Part shown: one piece after another, positions 50,220-61,347 of the stretch
Layout of the letters: every line of letters begins with the position of its first letter
Position numbering within the stretch: position 1 is the first letter of the stretch
From: Quillaja saponaria
Taxonomy: Eukaryota; Streptophyta; Magnoliopsida; Fabales; Quillajaceae
Direction of reading: 5' to 3'
DNA: 64,000 bases
Assembly (NCBI GenBank): GCA_029379385.1
Contig: CM055611.1
Coordinates: forward strand, 19,166,062-19,230,061
The notes under the pieces: model-generated
What the model was told of the DNA's origin: nothing
What the model saw: only the letters and a program-made list of their open reading frames with translations
Database searches by the model: none
Position numbers and translations under genes: made by a program

Positions 50220-51488
50220 ATATAGGTATGCTATTAATTGTTATTAGGTTCATAAAACAAGAAAGCAAAATAGTATTTATAGATTTAATATTTGAGAGAA
50301 TTTGTTTCTTTAAATCAGTTGATGTTAAGGAAAAAAATATATATATATATATATGAGACCCTTATTTTTTAAGGTATTTTTTGGAATCATTTTGAGAAGG
50401 AAAAAAATATACTTGTAACTATTGATAGCAATAAAATGCAATATGTTTGTAATAGAAAATTTAACGAAATAAGTCTTGATAATACTAAAATTTGATAATA
50501 AAAAATCAAATTATTTGTGATACAAAGTAATTGGTATCTAAGTACTAATTAAGGAGAATGGAAGAAAGAAAAAAGAAATATATATATATATATATATTGG
50601 TACTGAATTTGATAAGATTTTTAATAGCTACATGATTTTAATTATTTTTTTATTTTATGTTAATAATATTTTAATAAAAATTAAATTAAATCAACCACAA
50701 AATTTAAATCTAACTGATTTAGGATGTGATTTTTTTATTTTTTTTATTTTTTTTGTTTCTAATCATTCATTGGAAAGAATGCATTAATCAAAATTTTGGT
50801 AACTATTATTACTCTGATTATTTTCTTTTCTATTATAAATTAAAATAGTTATGGATTGTGCACTTAGAAATTTTACAAAATAATATTGTGGCTCTTTGTT
50901 TTATCTTTAATTTTTATCTCTAATAATTTTTTTCTTATATAATAAAATGACAAGAAAAAATATATGAGTTCCAATATTAAAACATACAAAGATATAAGTA
51001 AAATATATATGCATAAAATATATATGCATCATAAAAATATATATATATATATATATATATTATTACAATCAAATCAAAAAAAATTATATTATATTAAGTT
51101 TTTATTATATAAATTTTATCGGCATTAAAAAAAAATTATGACTTACATGCAATATGTGTGAAATATAAACTAGTATAATATAAGGAGCCAACAATGCCTA
51201 CTTGATGTAACTTAGCATCCAAAATATCATCTGAAATTGTTGATCAGTATGATTAATAAAGAACTAGTTAGATCATCGGCCCCGACATACGTGAAGTGGG
51301 AATTCTTCTAGATATAAAGTGATAGAGATGTAAGCATAATATTCTCTTCTTGAATGTATACAGTACCCTACCTACTTTTTTATTTTATTCACAAAAAGAA
51401 GAAGAAGAACTAGCTAGATCAGAGATGTACATACTCAATTTTCTACTTTGAAATTAATGTAGAATATTTGATGTGATTATGGATGCAG
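47263..51488. repeat. Expanded AT-rich interval between copy 3 exons
   Basis: Contains a 37-bp tandem duplication near 47613-47685 (TATAGTAGAGTTTCACATTA), a poly(A) run at 48383-48410, and an array of about three degenerate units of roughly 300-350 bp at 48650-49640 (ATAATTATTAGGAACTTATT; AACTATATTCTAAATATT) that ends AGGCTCTTTTATATATAT. Several (AT)n microsatellites follow, the longest at about 50157-50219, with others near 50338, 50578 and 51036. No gene. The array is inverted relative to 29500-30220. Confidence 0.6.
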
Positions 51489-51940
51489 CTCAATGCCGTT
51501 GTTTGCAGTCTTCGTTTTCCTAATTCCAGTTCTAGGTGGTGTTCTGCAATTGCATTGTCAAGGCTCAAATTCTTCGCCATTTGAAACACACAGCAAATAT
51601 GTGGGTTTGTCTGTTGGCACTACTCACCTTCTGCTCCTCCTCAGCATATTATATAAAATCACATTTTCATGCCACAAATTATGCTAAACTTGCTGCTCAG
51701 GTTACTCTTATTTCAGGATCTTTAGCTTCTGTATCAATCATATCAATCTTAGTTCCAGGTCGGCTGGAGCTTCTTGTCTTCATAGCTTGGATCCCTCTAC
51801 CTATTTCTGTTGTTGCACACAGCCTAATTCTGCGCACAGGCCATTATATGTACCAAGGTTATAAAAGTGCAGTTCTGCAAATCTGGGAAATAATAGTAGG
51901 AAGCAACAACTTGGAGGAGCAGCCACGGTGCGTAGTCTAG
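51489..51940 (+). pseudogene. Four-TM protein family, copy 3, exon 2 (frameshifted)
   Basis: The acceptor GGATGCAG is preserved. The frame starts SMPLFAVFVFLIPVLGGVL, but a 2-bp deletion near 51588 (ACACACAGCAAAT against ACTCACCCAGCAAAT in copy 4) moves the rest into another frame, where NMWVCLLALLTFCSSS and GSLASVSIISILVPGRL are fully open to the stop at 51938-51940. Apart from the deletion it is well preserved, so its loss may be recent. It is closer to copies 2 and 4 than to copy 1. Confidence 0.8.
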
Positions 51941-52567
51941 ATTAATATAGATATCACCTTAACTTTTGGCATGAAATAAATATGTCACTATAATTATTTG
52001 TTTCTAAATTAAATGAATGTCTCTGCAAATAACCCACACTATCACATATGAAAACAGTGTCAAGTGAGTTGCAAAACTATAATTTTTAATAACTGTTGTG
52101 TGAAAATAAAAAGATATTGTAAAAAGTTTAAAATAACATTTTTAATTTATTTTACTAAAAAACTTATTAAATATTAATGAGAAGGAGATAATGAGTTGGT
52201 GGAAAATTAATAAGTGAAAAAAAATATAAAATTGGTAGTAGTACAGTTTCAATTTTTTTTTCATTAATAAAAATATTTTTACTTTAAATATAATATATGG
52301 TCAGAGATTTTAAGGAGTCTCTACCATTAAGAATAGTGAGTTATACAATTAAAGATAATTTTATTTTTTCATATAAACTCTCATTTCATACGGAGATGGA
52401 ATTAAATCTCGAATTCTTGATATATGACACCAAAAATTTTACCAACACCTTCGATTCGCAAGATTTTCTTTTTCTCCTATATGGATGACAAAAGTCATTA
52501 AACTCAGTCGTCTAAAAGGTACCCACCGGCTACTGGGACATTTGTGATTGTGATAGGAAAGCAACCC
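51941..52567. other. Intergenic sequence, nothing recognised
   Basis: AT-rich downstream sequence of copy 3; the first 60 bp match the 3' UTR of copies 2 and 4. No gene. Confidence 0.5.
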
Positions 52568-53610
52568 TTTTTTTGTTTTTTTGCCTAAACGAAATTGATT
52601 TCATTCACACAACTGGCTCCAAAAGCAAAGAAGCCAGATAAATATTACAAAAGTTAAAACCACCATCAGTTCCTGACTCAGAGGATATCTTAGCCAAATT
52701 ATAAGTCGGAATGTTACAGGTCCTATTAGACTTTTTTACATACTCTATTAACAGTACTTAGAACATCCAAAATATCATAAATAAAAGGAGTTATAGACCA
52801 CACATAGGAATTCCCTCCAGAATTAATGGCATCCACCACTAGCTGAGAATCTCCTTCAAGGATAAAACCATCATTAGAATTCAACAAAAGAGCTTGTTTA
52901 GTAGCAATCAAAGCTGCCTGTGCTTCTGCCACAAGAGGATCAGACAACTGGGAGAAAACAACATCTGACTTCAGAAGCTGTCCTTCACTATTCACACACG
53001 CAGTAGTTGACCACAACCCTTCGGATTTAAAGGAGGCATCAAAGTTTGCTTTAACCCATCCCTCAGGGGGAAAACTCCAAGCTGGAGGATCAACATGTTT
53101 CATAGGATGGAGACAAGCTTTTGTAATTTCCCAGAAAACATTCTTTACTTGGGATATCCGATGATCCAAATCAGGCAAGCAGGTTGGTCAGAATGGATTA
53201 CCTGATTCCTAAGCCACCACACTCTTTCCAAAGCCAAGGACGAAAATATGAAGAAGTCTTTAGCATCAATCCTCCATAGTGCCTCCATCTATTCAGAATA
53301 AAATTTAACCATTGTATTGGTGACATGTGACTACAACTTTGAAGATTCAGACCCCATTTGGAGGAAAACCATAGCCTTAGTGTAAAAAGGCATTCAAAGA
53401 TCAGATGATGTATAGATTCCTTTTTAAGATTGCAGAGAGGGCATAAAACATTATTGATAGGAAAAAATTATTTCAGCCTTACTCTAACTGGAATAATCAT
53501 GCCACCTGCTACCACAACAGTTTGAATCTCTTTGGCACTTTGGAATTCCATAAAGATAACCATTGTTGTTACGAGAGAGCACCAATGCTTTGAAACCTTA
53601 CCAATTGGTC
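52568..53610 (-). pseudogene. LINE 3' fragment: zinc-binding RT region and RNase H-like domain
   Basis: On the minus strand the 150-codon frame at 53178-52726 is an RVT_3-type RNase H-like domain: WVKANFDASF (acidic residue 47), AEAQAALIATKQAL (Glu 85) and LEGDSQLVVDAI (Asp 110). Upstream (53610-53180), CNLKKESIHHLIFEC is the zinc-binding region of plant LINE reverse transcriptases, with stops and shifts. A T-rich run at about 52568-52583 represents the poly(A) end. The reverse transcriptase core is absent, so this is a 5'-truncated copy. The RNase H frame itself remains open. Confidence 0.85.
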
Positions 53611-54890
53611 CAAAAGATATGCAGATTTAATACTGAAGAGAATTAATTGATAAAGTGATTTTTATTTTTTTATGTCTACTACATTTACCTTATTATTTTT
53701 CAATATATATATATATAGAGAGAGAGAGAGAGTGCTTTTTCTTTAACGACATTTTCCAATTAATTATATTTAAAATAATAATAATACAAAATTTTAATTT
53801 GTATTGATGTAACTATTGTAATTGTGTCGAAAAATAAAATAACAATGTACGCAAATTAATCTGAATAGTTTATAATCACGTTTGGATAAAACATAATACT
53901 TGTATATTAAACTCACTAATTGATCACGAAGATATCCTAGCTGCATGCACCAACATCAATAATAGAGAGATGTGAGCTTCATTAAAAAATAAAATAAAAA
54001 ATTGAAGGTTATTGCAAGAACTTTGGCTATTCCACATGTCCTTAAGGCATGAGTTAATTGTAGGATGGCTTACAGATTACAATTGATTCTGATTTTATAA
54101 ATTTGGAGCTTAAAATTCATGAGTAAGCTGTTCCTAAACTTCTTATGGAGAAAGATGATATAGTTCAACATTTTTATTCTCCAATCATTTATTACTTTAA
54201 GTTCTTGACGTTGAATAGATTGTAATATAAGTTTCTAATTGGAATGATTTTTTGTGAATAATAATATATATCAAGAGTTACAACTATTATATTCAATAAT
54301 TATAACTTATTTATGCCAAGAGACACAATTATTGAATTCAACAAATAGTTTATTGGCTCAAATTAAAGAGATACAATTGTTGATTGTGTGGCTAATAATA
54401 AAAATTCAATATATAATCATACTTCTTAGAATAGTGACTATTCATTTCTTATATATTGCTTCAATAAACAATTGTTATTAATATTTTAAAATGTATTGTT
54501 GTATCTTGGAAGGAAGGTATCTGCAACCCCAGATTATAAGAGTATGTAGACAATATCTTTTAAAATATAGTATTAAATCATCAACACGCGTCAAAATTTC
54601 CGAATCTCCTCTATGGTTTATAACTATTTTTATAACACTTTATGCAGTTGATTTTTCACATCTCACTCCAGCACTCTTTTTACAGATGCCAATCAAGTTG
54701 CTAATTGTTTATAGTTTTGCGCATTTTGGCACGAAATCCGTTTCTTATTTTAGATGGACACCGTGACGAGGAAATACATTTTTCTGTTCATATCAGAGAC
54801 AACGTTTTTGATGTGCCTCTGATACTCATAATCAGTGATGTGGCTTATTAGAGACAATTTTGCTATCGTTAATACTACATTTCTTGTAGT
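53611..54890. other. Intergenic sequence, possibly part of a CACTA element
   Basis: Contains (TA)n and (GA)n microsatellites (53705-53732) and no recognised gene. The end part (54765-54891) carries subterminal text such as GAGACAACG and TATTAGAGACAATTTTG ahead of a CACTA-type terminus. The frames at 54254-54766 have no domain. Confidence 0.45.
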
Positions 54891-54891
54891 G
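54877..54891. mobile_element. CACTA-like terminus
   Basis: The plus strand ends ACATTTCTTGTAGTG; reversed, it is CACTACAAGAAATGT, the classical plant CACTA end. The next three bases are TTT. The other terminus was not located in the window, so this may be a truncated non-autonomous copy. Confidence 0.5.
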
Positions 54892-55570
54892 TTTAAACAT
54901 GGACTCTCACCTTTTGTTAATTTGCTTTGAGAATCAATGACTCTTTCTGTCATCGATATTTAACAAACAATAAATTTTAAAACCGCTCTCATATTTTTTG
55001 TTGGCTGGAAAGGTGGGCTAAATGCTTCTTTTAGTTTAACTATACGTTTGATCCTAATAGTTAGCTTAAGAATTCAATTTTGTCCCTGGAGTTTAATTTT
55101 CACAATTGACTCCTCATTGATTCAAAAGAACACATTTGTTTAACAATGTGATCCTCATCGTGACTAGACATTAAAATAGAATAAAAATTTCTTGACATGG
55201 TCTGACAGAAATGTGGCTCCTAATTTGATCAACAGAAGCCCAAAGATAACTCAACACCTATAAAACATTGTGTTTATAAAAATAAAAAATAAATAAATTC
55301 TCATTCAAATGAAAAATGACGAAGATTTTATTTCCTATATGCAACAGAGGGAGCCTCAAATCTAATCAAGTGTAATCTTATTGACGTTTAGTAGTCAATA
55401 AAATTATTTCAAGTGTGAGAATAAAATTGGTTTGATTATAAAATAATAAAGAATCAATTATAAAAGTTGAAACTCTAGAGACGAAATTAAATTCTTAATC
55501 AAATTAACTATAAGGGCATAAATGCAATTAAATGTAGGGTTTCTCATGGGGTGGACTAAATAAGTCACTC
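54892..55570. other. Intergenic sequence, nothing recognised
   Basis: AT-rich, no gene or recognised element. It leads into the promoter region of copy 4. Confidence 0.5.
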
Positions 55571-55822
55571 ACTTAATTAAGACTACGGGCACAACGAAGT
55601 TGCTTAGAACTTGCGCCTTTGTATTGAAAATTCACCAAAATTCTATAACCATATAACCTATATATGCACCTTTCTTCGTCATCGCATGCATCCAAAACCC
55701 TAAGGCCAAGGCAGCACTCAACCTCAAACCACAAGGTTCCAAACTGGCTTCCCCTTTGAGAACAAAGACAAATTAATAGATCATGAAGCAGTAGCAGACT
55801 TATTTCATTTGACAAAGCAAAG
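55571..55822 (+). promoter_or_regulatory. Upstream region of four-TM copy 4
   Basis: Closely similar to the region upstream of copy 2 (17060 down to 16878 on the minus strand): shared text includes CATCGCATGCA, ACTGGCTTCCCCTTTGAGAA and TTAATAGATCATGAAGCAG. A TATA-like CCTATATATGCACC lies at about 55659, some 160 bp ahead of the ATG. Conservation between two copies suggests this is the real promoter and 5' leader. Confidence 0.55.
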
Positions 55823-55902
55823 ATGGCGTCAGTCCCAAACAGCAGAGTACTTCAGGGATACGGCCCAGATAGAGAACATGCTATCACTATAACATATATA
55901 AG

Positions 55903-56296
55903 TGTTGAAAATAATAAACTTTATTTTCCTATGATAAATTGTTAGTGGAAGTTAAAAAGGTGTGAGTTATTTTGATGTAATGAGTTTTAAGAGGTAGTTA
56001 ATTTCTTATAATGGGTGGCTATAAATTATTGTGTGCTAGTGGAAGTTTTTTTTTTGTTAATGTGTAATAAAATTGTAGTAATGGGTTGGAGTCCTTAATG
56101 TCTAGGATAATGGGTGTTAAAGTCATATTAGTGCACATTTAGTTGTGTGACTTTAGAGTTGCTATTATGAGTCTTATAAATACCTATTGTATGTTTTCAA
56201 TTTGATATCAAGAGAAAAGTAGAAGTTGTCTTTTGAGTATTCCAATTTGTTCATCATCTTCAATTTTATGTGTTGTGCTCACCACATTTTCTATCA
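55903..56296 (+). repeat. 5' LTR of the Copia element
   Basis: 394 bp, TG...CA. Contains a TATA box TATAAATA at 56175-56182, which would place the transcript start near 56210. It differs from the 3' LTR at GAGTCTTATAAA against GAATCTTATAAA, at TATTCC against TATTAT, and by one T in a run of about ten. Confidence 0.95.
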
Positions 56297-56340
56297 AAGT
56301 GGTATCAGAGCCTAGTTCTCTAATTTGGTGAGTTTGAGAG

Positions 56341-56822
56341 ATGTCTACTAGATCAGGAATGTTCTCATTTCAATATCCTCGTCTTACTAAAGACAACTAT
56401 GACAATTGGTGTCTTCGTATGAAAGCTTTGCTTGGTGGACAAGATGCATGGGAGATCGTAGAGAAAGGATATGACCAACCACAAGATGAAGTTGTTTTGT
56501 TTGCAGCTCAAAAAGATGCTTTACAAAAGGCTAGGAAGAAGGATCAACAAGCTCTCACCCTCATCTATCAAGGGTTAGATGAGTCCATGTTTGAGAAGGT
56601 GGCACTAGCAACTACTGCCAAGGAAGCTTGGGAGATTTTACAAAGCTCTCTCCAAGGAGTTGAAAAAGTGAAGAAGATTCGACTCTAAACATTGAGAGGA
56701 GATTTTGAAGCCTTGCACATGAAGGAATCCGAGTCAATTTCGGATTATTTTTCAAGAATGCTAGCCACTGTCAACCAATTGAAAAGATATGGAGAAAAAG
56801 TAGAAGATTACATTGTTGCTCT
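56341..56822 (+). pseudogene. Copia gag N-terminus, with nonsense codon and frameshift
   Basis: The ATG at 56341, 30 bp after the primer site, opens a UBN2-type gag: [20 protein letters not shown], then GYDQPQDE and [15 protein letters not shown] at 56686-56688 (codon 116) falls where related elements have a Gln codon, and the same frame then continues open ([20 protein letters not shown]). Near 56808-56822 the text between VED and [10 protein letters not shown] is shorter than usual and the frame changes, so a deletion has occurred. Gag would form the virus-like particle; here it cannot be made at full length. Confidence 0.9.
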
Positions 56823-58676
56823 TTGCAACCAAAATTTGATTACATTGTTGTTGCAATTGAAGAATCGAAAGAGTTGGAGACCATGTCTATTGAGCAACTC
56901 ATGGGATCATTACAAGCCCATGAAGAAAGATTTAAGAAGAAGGAAGAGAAGCCGCTTGAACAAGCTCTCCAAGCTAAGGTTTCTTTCAAAGAAAAAAATA
57001 ATGTACAAGAAAGAAACCAAAAAGGTCGTGGTCGTGGTCATGGTCGTGGACGAGGAAGAGGAGGAAGAGGAAGAGGAGGATATCATTTTGAGAATAATAA
57101 CGAAGGAAGAGGCCAACAATCATCAAGAGGCCGTGGAAGAGGAAGAGGAAGAGGAAATTATGCAAGACCAAATGAGAAGAGGTATGACAAGAGTAATGTT
57201 GAATGCTATAATTGTCATAAATTTGGTCATTTTGCTTCGGAATGTCGCAATACTAATGTTATTGAAGAGAATGCTAATCTACTTGAATACAAAGAAGAAG
57301 TGAAAGAGCCAACTTTGTTACTAGCATTCAAAGGAGATGAAAAGGAGGTGATCAAGAGTTCATGGTACCTTGACAATGGTGCAAGCAATCATATGTGTGG
57401 GGACAAAAGCAAATTTTTAGAGATTGATGAAAAAGTGAGTGGATTTGTGACCTTTGGAGACTCTTCCAAAATTCCAATCAAAGGAAAAGGTACCATTTTA
57501 ATTTCTTTGAAAGATGGTGGTCATAAGCTCATTTATGATGTTTATTATGTTCCAAAATTAAAAAGTAACATTTTAAGTTTGGGACAACTTTTGGAGAAGA
57601 GTTATGAAATCCATATGAAAGATAAAAACCTTTGGCTTAGAGACCAAGATGCTAATCTTATTGCTAAGGTGTCCATGACAAGAAACAGGATGTTCATTTT
57701 GAATCTCCAAAACGATGGTGCCAAATGTTTGAAGATGTGTGCAAAAGATTCAACATGGCGTTGGCATATGCGGTTGGGTCATTTGAATTTTGGAGGACTC
57801 AAGAATTTGGGAGAAAAGAAGATGGTGTTTGGGTTGCCATTCATTGACCACCCAAATCAATTGTGTGAAGCATACCTCCTTGGAAAACATGCAAGGAAGA
57901 GTTTTCCTAAAGAAGCCACAAGAGCAACCGAGCCACTTCAGCTTATTCATATCGATGTGTGTGGACCAATCAAGCCATGCTCATTTGGTAAAAATCATTA
58001 TTTTTTGCTTTTCATTGATGATTATACTCGCAAAACATGGGTTTATTTTTTGAAGAAAAAATCAGAGGCTTTTGAGGTGTTCAAAAAGTTTAAAGCTCTT
58101 GTTGAAAAAGAGAGTGGTCATGTAATCAAATCTTTAAGGTCCGATAGAGGAGGCGAATTCACTTCAAATGAATTCAATATCTTTTGTGAAACACAAGGAA
58201 TTCGTCGTCCTTTAACGGTTCCTAGGACACCCCAACAAAATGGTGTAGCTGAAAGGAAGAATAGAACAATTCTTAATATGGCCCGATGTTTGTTGAAATC
58301 TAAGAATATGCCTAAAGAATTTTGGGCAGAAGCTGTTTCTTGTGCAGTTTATTTGTCCAACAGATGTCCAACCAAAGGTGTGGAGAATCAAACACCTCAA
58401 GAAGCTTGGAGTGGAAAGAAGCCAAATGTCTCTCACTTGCGAATTTTTGGAAGCATTGCCTATGCCCATGTACCGGATCAAGAGAGATCTAAACTTGATG
58501 ATCGAAGTGTGAAGTATGTATTTATTGGCTATGATTCAAATTCCAAAGGGTACAAGCTTTATAACCCAAGGAATGGAAAAATCATAGTTAGTAGAGATGT
58601 TGAGTTCAATGAAGATGAAACATGGGATTGGGATGTTCAAGAAGAAGAAAATTACAATTTTTTTTCCTTACTTTGA
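56823..58676 (+). pseudogene. Copia gag C-terminus, protease and integrase
   Basis: An open stretch of 617 codons. Residues 68-112 are an Arg-Gly rich basic tract. The zinc knuckle is C128-C131-H136-C141 ([14 protein letters not shown]). The protease motif is WYLDNGASNHM with Asp 184. The integrase zinc finger has H315, H320 and C348, but the fourth ligand expected in C-x-x-C is Tyr 351. The catalytic triad is D378, D441 and E477, with 35 residues between the last two (DD35E). The end ([16 protein letters not shown]) is the usual Copia integrase C-terminus. An extra T in the run at 58658-58665 shifts the frame and ends it at 58676, before reverse transcriptase. Confidence 0.95.
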
Positions 58677-60384
58677 AGAAGAACAAGATATAGAAGCACC
58701 ATTGGAAGCCATTACTCTACCTCCATCACCAACTCCTTCATCAGAAAAAAGTTCAAGTGAAGGGTCACCAAAAACAAGAAGTCTTCTTGATCTTTATGAA
58801 AATACAGAAGTGATAGAAGATGTTAATTTATTTTGTCTTGTTGCAGATAGTGAACCATTATTTTTTGAAGAAGCTGAAAATGACAAGAAGTGGAGACAAG
58901 CAATGGATGAGGAGATAATAGCTATTGAAAAAAATGATACTTGGGAGTTGGCAAATCTTCCAAAAGATCATAAAGCTATTGGTGTGAAATGGGTGTACAA
59001 GGTAAAGAAAAATGCAAAAGGAGAAGTTGAGAAGTACAAAGCGAGGCTAGTTGCAAAAGGCTATGCACAAAAGCAGGGGATCGATTATGAAGAGGTATTT
59101 GCTCCTGTTGCTCGCTTAGAAACAATCCGATTGTTGATCTCCTTTGCAGCCCATAAGCATTGGAAGATTTATCAATTGGATGTAAAATCTGCTTTCCTCC
59201 ATGGTTTTCTCGAAGAAGAGGTTTATGTTGATCAACCTGAGGGTTATGTAATTGAAAGGCAAGAAGGCAAAGTTCTGAAGTTAAAAAAGGCTTTGTATGG
59301 CCTAAAACAAGCACCAAGGGCGTGGAATAATCGAATTGACAAGTATTTTCAAGAAAATGGGTTTGTTAGATGTCCACATGAATATGCACTTTACGTGAAG
59401 GCACATGAAAATGGTGATGTTTTATTTGTTTGCCTTTATGTGGATGATCTAATTTTTACAGGAAATAATCCAATCATGTTTGAAGATTTCAAGAAGGCAT
59501 TGACTTGTGAATTTGAGATGACTGACATGGGGCTAATGTCTCACTACTTGGGCTTTGAAGTGAAGCAAAATGATGGTGGAATTTTTATTTCACAAGAAAG
59601 CTATGCAAAAGATGTTCTTAAGAAATTCCAAATGCTTGATAGTAACTCTGTTAATACACCCATGGAATGCGGGGTGAAGTTGTCGAAGCATGATGTTGGA
59701 GAGAAGGTAGATCCCACATTATTTAGAAGTCTTGTTGGAAGTTTAAGATACTTGACTTGCACAAGGCCAGACATTCTTTATGATGTTGGAGTAGTGAGTC
59801 GTTACATGGAATCTCCTACTTCTACTCACATGAAAACAGCTAAAAGAATTCTTCGCTACCTAAGAGGTACACTTGACTATGGCCTATTTTATTCTTCTTC
59901 ACATATTATTGATCTTGTGGGATACTGTGATAGTGATTTTGCCCGAGATTTGGATGATAGAAAAAGCACCACGGGTTTTGTATTTTTCATGGGAAATAAT
60001 GCAATTTCTTGGGTTTCAAAGAAGCAGCCAATTGTTACTCTTTCAACTTGTGAGGCTGAATATGTTGCTGCTACCTCTTGTACTTGTCATGCCATTTGGT
60101 TAAGAAGATTGTTGAAGGAGCTACAAGAGCCACAAAAAGAAGCAACCCAAATTTTTGTTGACAACAAGTCTGCACTAGCTTTGGCAAAGAACCCCCGTCT
60201 TCCATGATAGAAGCAAGCATATAGACACAAGATATCATTTCATCCGTGAGTGTATTGCCAAGAAAGAAGTGGAAGTCAAATTTGTGAAGTCTCTTGATCA
60301 AGTTGCGGATATTTTCACAAAACTACTTAAATTTGAAGTCTTTCAAGGATTGAGAGAATTGCTTGGAGTTAGAAAGGAAAATTA
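58666..60384 (+). pseudogene. Copia reverse transcriptase and RNase H
   Basis: The frame open to 60207 continues the polyprotein after the T-run shift. RT landmarks are [56 protein letters not shown] and the active site YVDD at about 59437-59448. RNase H shows [19 protein letters not shown], then [11 protein letters not shown] and [14 protein letters not shown]. One extra C in CCCCC at 60192-60196 shifts the frame to a stop at 60205-60207. In the next frame [19 protein letters not shown] and the usual tail (VADIFTK) run to TAA at 60382-60384, just before the polypurine tract. Confidence 0.95.
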
Positions 60385-60398
60385 AGTTTAAGGGGAAG

Positions 60399-60793
60399 TG
60401 TTGAAAATAATAAACTTTATTTTCCTATGATAAATTGTTAGTGGAAGTTAAAAAGGTGTGAGTTATTTTGATGTAATGAGTTTTAAGAGGTAGTTAATTT
60501 CTTATAATGGGTGGCTATAAATTATTGTGTGCTAGTGGAAGTTTTTTTTTTTGTTAATGTGTAATAAAATTGTAGTAATGGGTTGGAGTCCTTAATGTCT
60601 AGGATAATGGGTGTTAAAGTCATATTAGTGCACATTTAGTTGTGTGACTTTAGAGTTGCTATTATGAATCTTATAAATACCTATTGTATGTTTTCAATTT
60701 GATATCAAGAGAAAAGTAGAAGTTGTCTTTTGAGTATTATAATTTGTTCATCATCTTCAATTTTATGTGTTGTGCTCACCACATTTTCTATCA
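60399..60793 (+). repeat. 3' LTR of the Copia element
   Basis: 395 bp, nearly identical to the 5' LTR. It begins directly after the purine tract AGGGGAAG and ends at the ATAAG target duplication, beyond which exon 1 of the interrupted host gene resumes. Confidence 0.95.
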
Positions 60794-61347
60794 ATAAGTG
60801 CCAACCCTGATGTTTTTCTCAGGGATCTTGAAAGGTAAGCACAAATTAGCAACATCTAAAAAGAGATATACAAGTTAGAGATTTATTACAATTACATTTA
60901 CTCTAGGTGCAGCTCCATGGTTTGCTGTCTTCGTTTTCCTCATTCCAGTTCTAGGTGGTGTTCTTCAATTGCACCGTCAAGGCACAAATTCTTCGCCATT
61001 TATAACTCACCCAGCAAATATGTGGGTTTGTCTCTTTGCAGTAATCATCTTTTGCTCCTCATCAGCATATTATATAAAATCACTTTTTCATACCACAAAT
61101 TAAGCTAAACTCGCTGCTCAAGTCAATCTTACTGCAGGCTCTCTAGCTTCAGTTTCAGTCATATCAATCTTAGTTCCAACTTGTTTTCATAGCTTGGATC
61201 CATCTACCCATTTTTGTTGTTGCACGCAGCTTCATTTTGCGTATAGGCCAACATATGTACCAAGGTTCCAAAAATGCAATTCTGCAAACCTGGGAAATAA
61301 TTGTTGGAAGCAACAATATGGAGGAGAAGCCACAATCTCCAGTTTAG

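Larger units (their letters stand above)
55903..60793 (+). mobile_element. Nearly complete young Copia retrotransposon
   Basis: The element is 4891 bp with LTRs at 55903-56296 and 60399-60793, both starting TGTTGAAAAT and ending TTTCTATCA, and target duplication ATAAG on both sides (55898-55902 and 60794-60798). The primer site is TGGTATCAGAGC (56300-56311), complementary to initiator methionine tRNA, and the polypurine tract is AGGGGAAG (60391-60398). By eye the LTRs differ by three substitutions and one T in a homopolymer. The internal order is gag, protease, integrase, reverse transcriptase, RNase H, as in Ty1/Copia. Four lesions prevent translation of a full polyprotein. The lineage within Copia was not settled. 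Confidence 0.95.
55823..61347 (+). pseudogene. Four-TM protein family, copy 4, interrupted by Copia
   Basis: Exon 1 begins at 55823 (MASVPNSRVL, then YGPDREHAI), is interrupted at 55902, and resumes at 60799 (ANPDVFLRDLE). Without the retrotransposon and one target-site copy it is 116 bp, exactly the length of exon 1 in copy 2. The donor GTAAGC at 60835 and the acceptor TGCAG at 60912 are intact. Exon 2 (60913-61347) has its own damage: a 5-bp deletion just after the acceptor shifts the frame, TAA at 61101-61103 replaces a Tyr codon, and about 14 bp are missing near 61175. The stop TAG is at 61345-61347. The gene is therefore dead independently of the insertion. Which lesion came first is unknown. 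Confidence 0.85.

Noticed and set aside
56910..57171. Minus-strand frames rich in Ser, Thr and His
   Set aside because: They are antisense translations of the Arg-Gly-rich and Glu-rich coding stretch of Copia gag.
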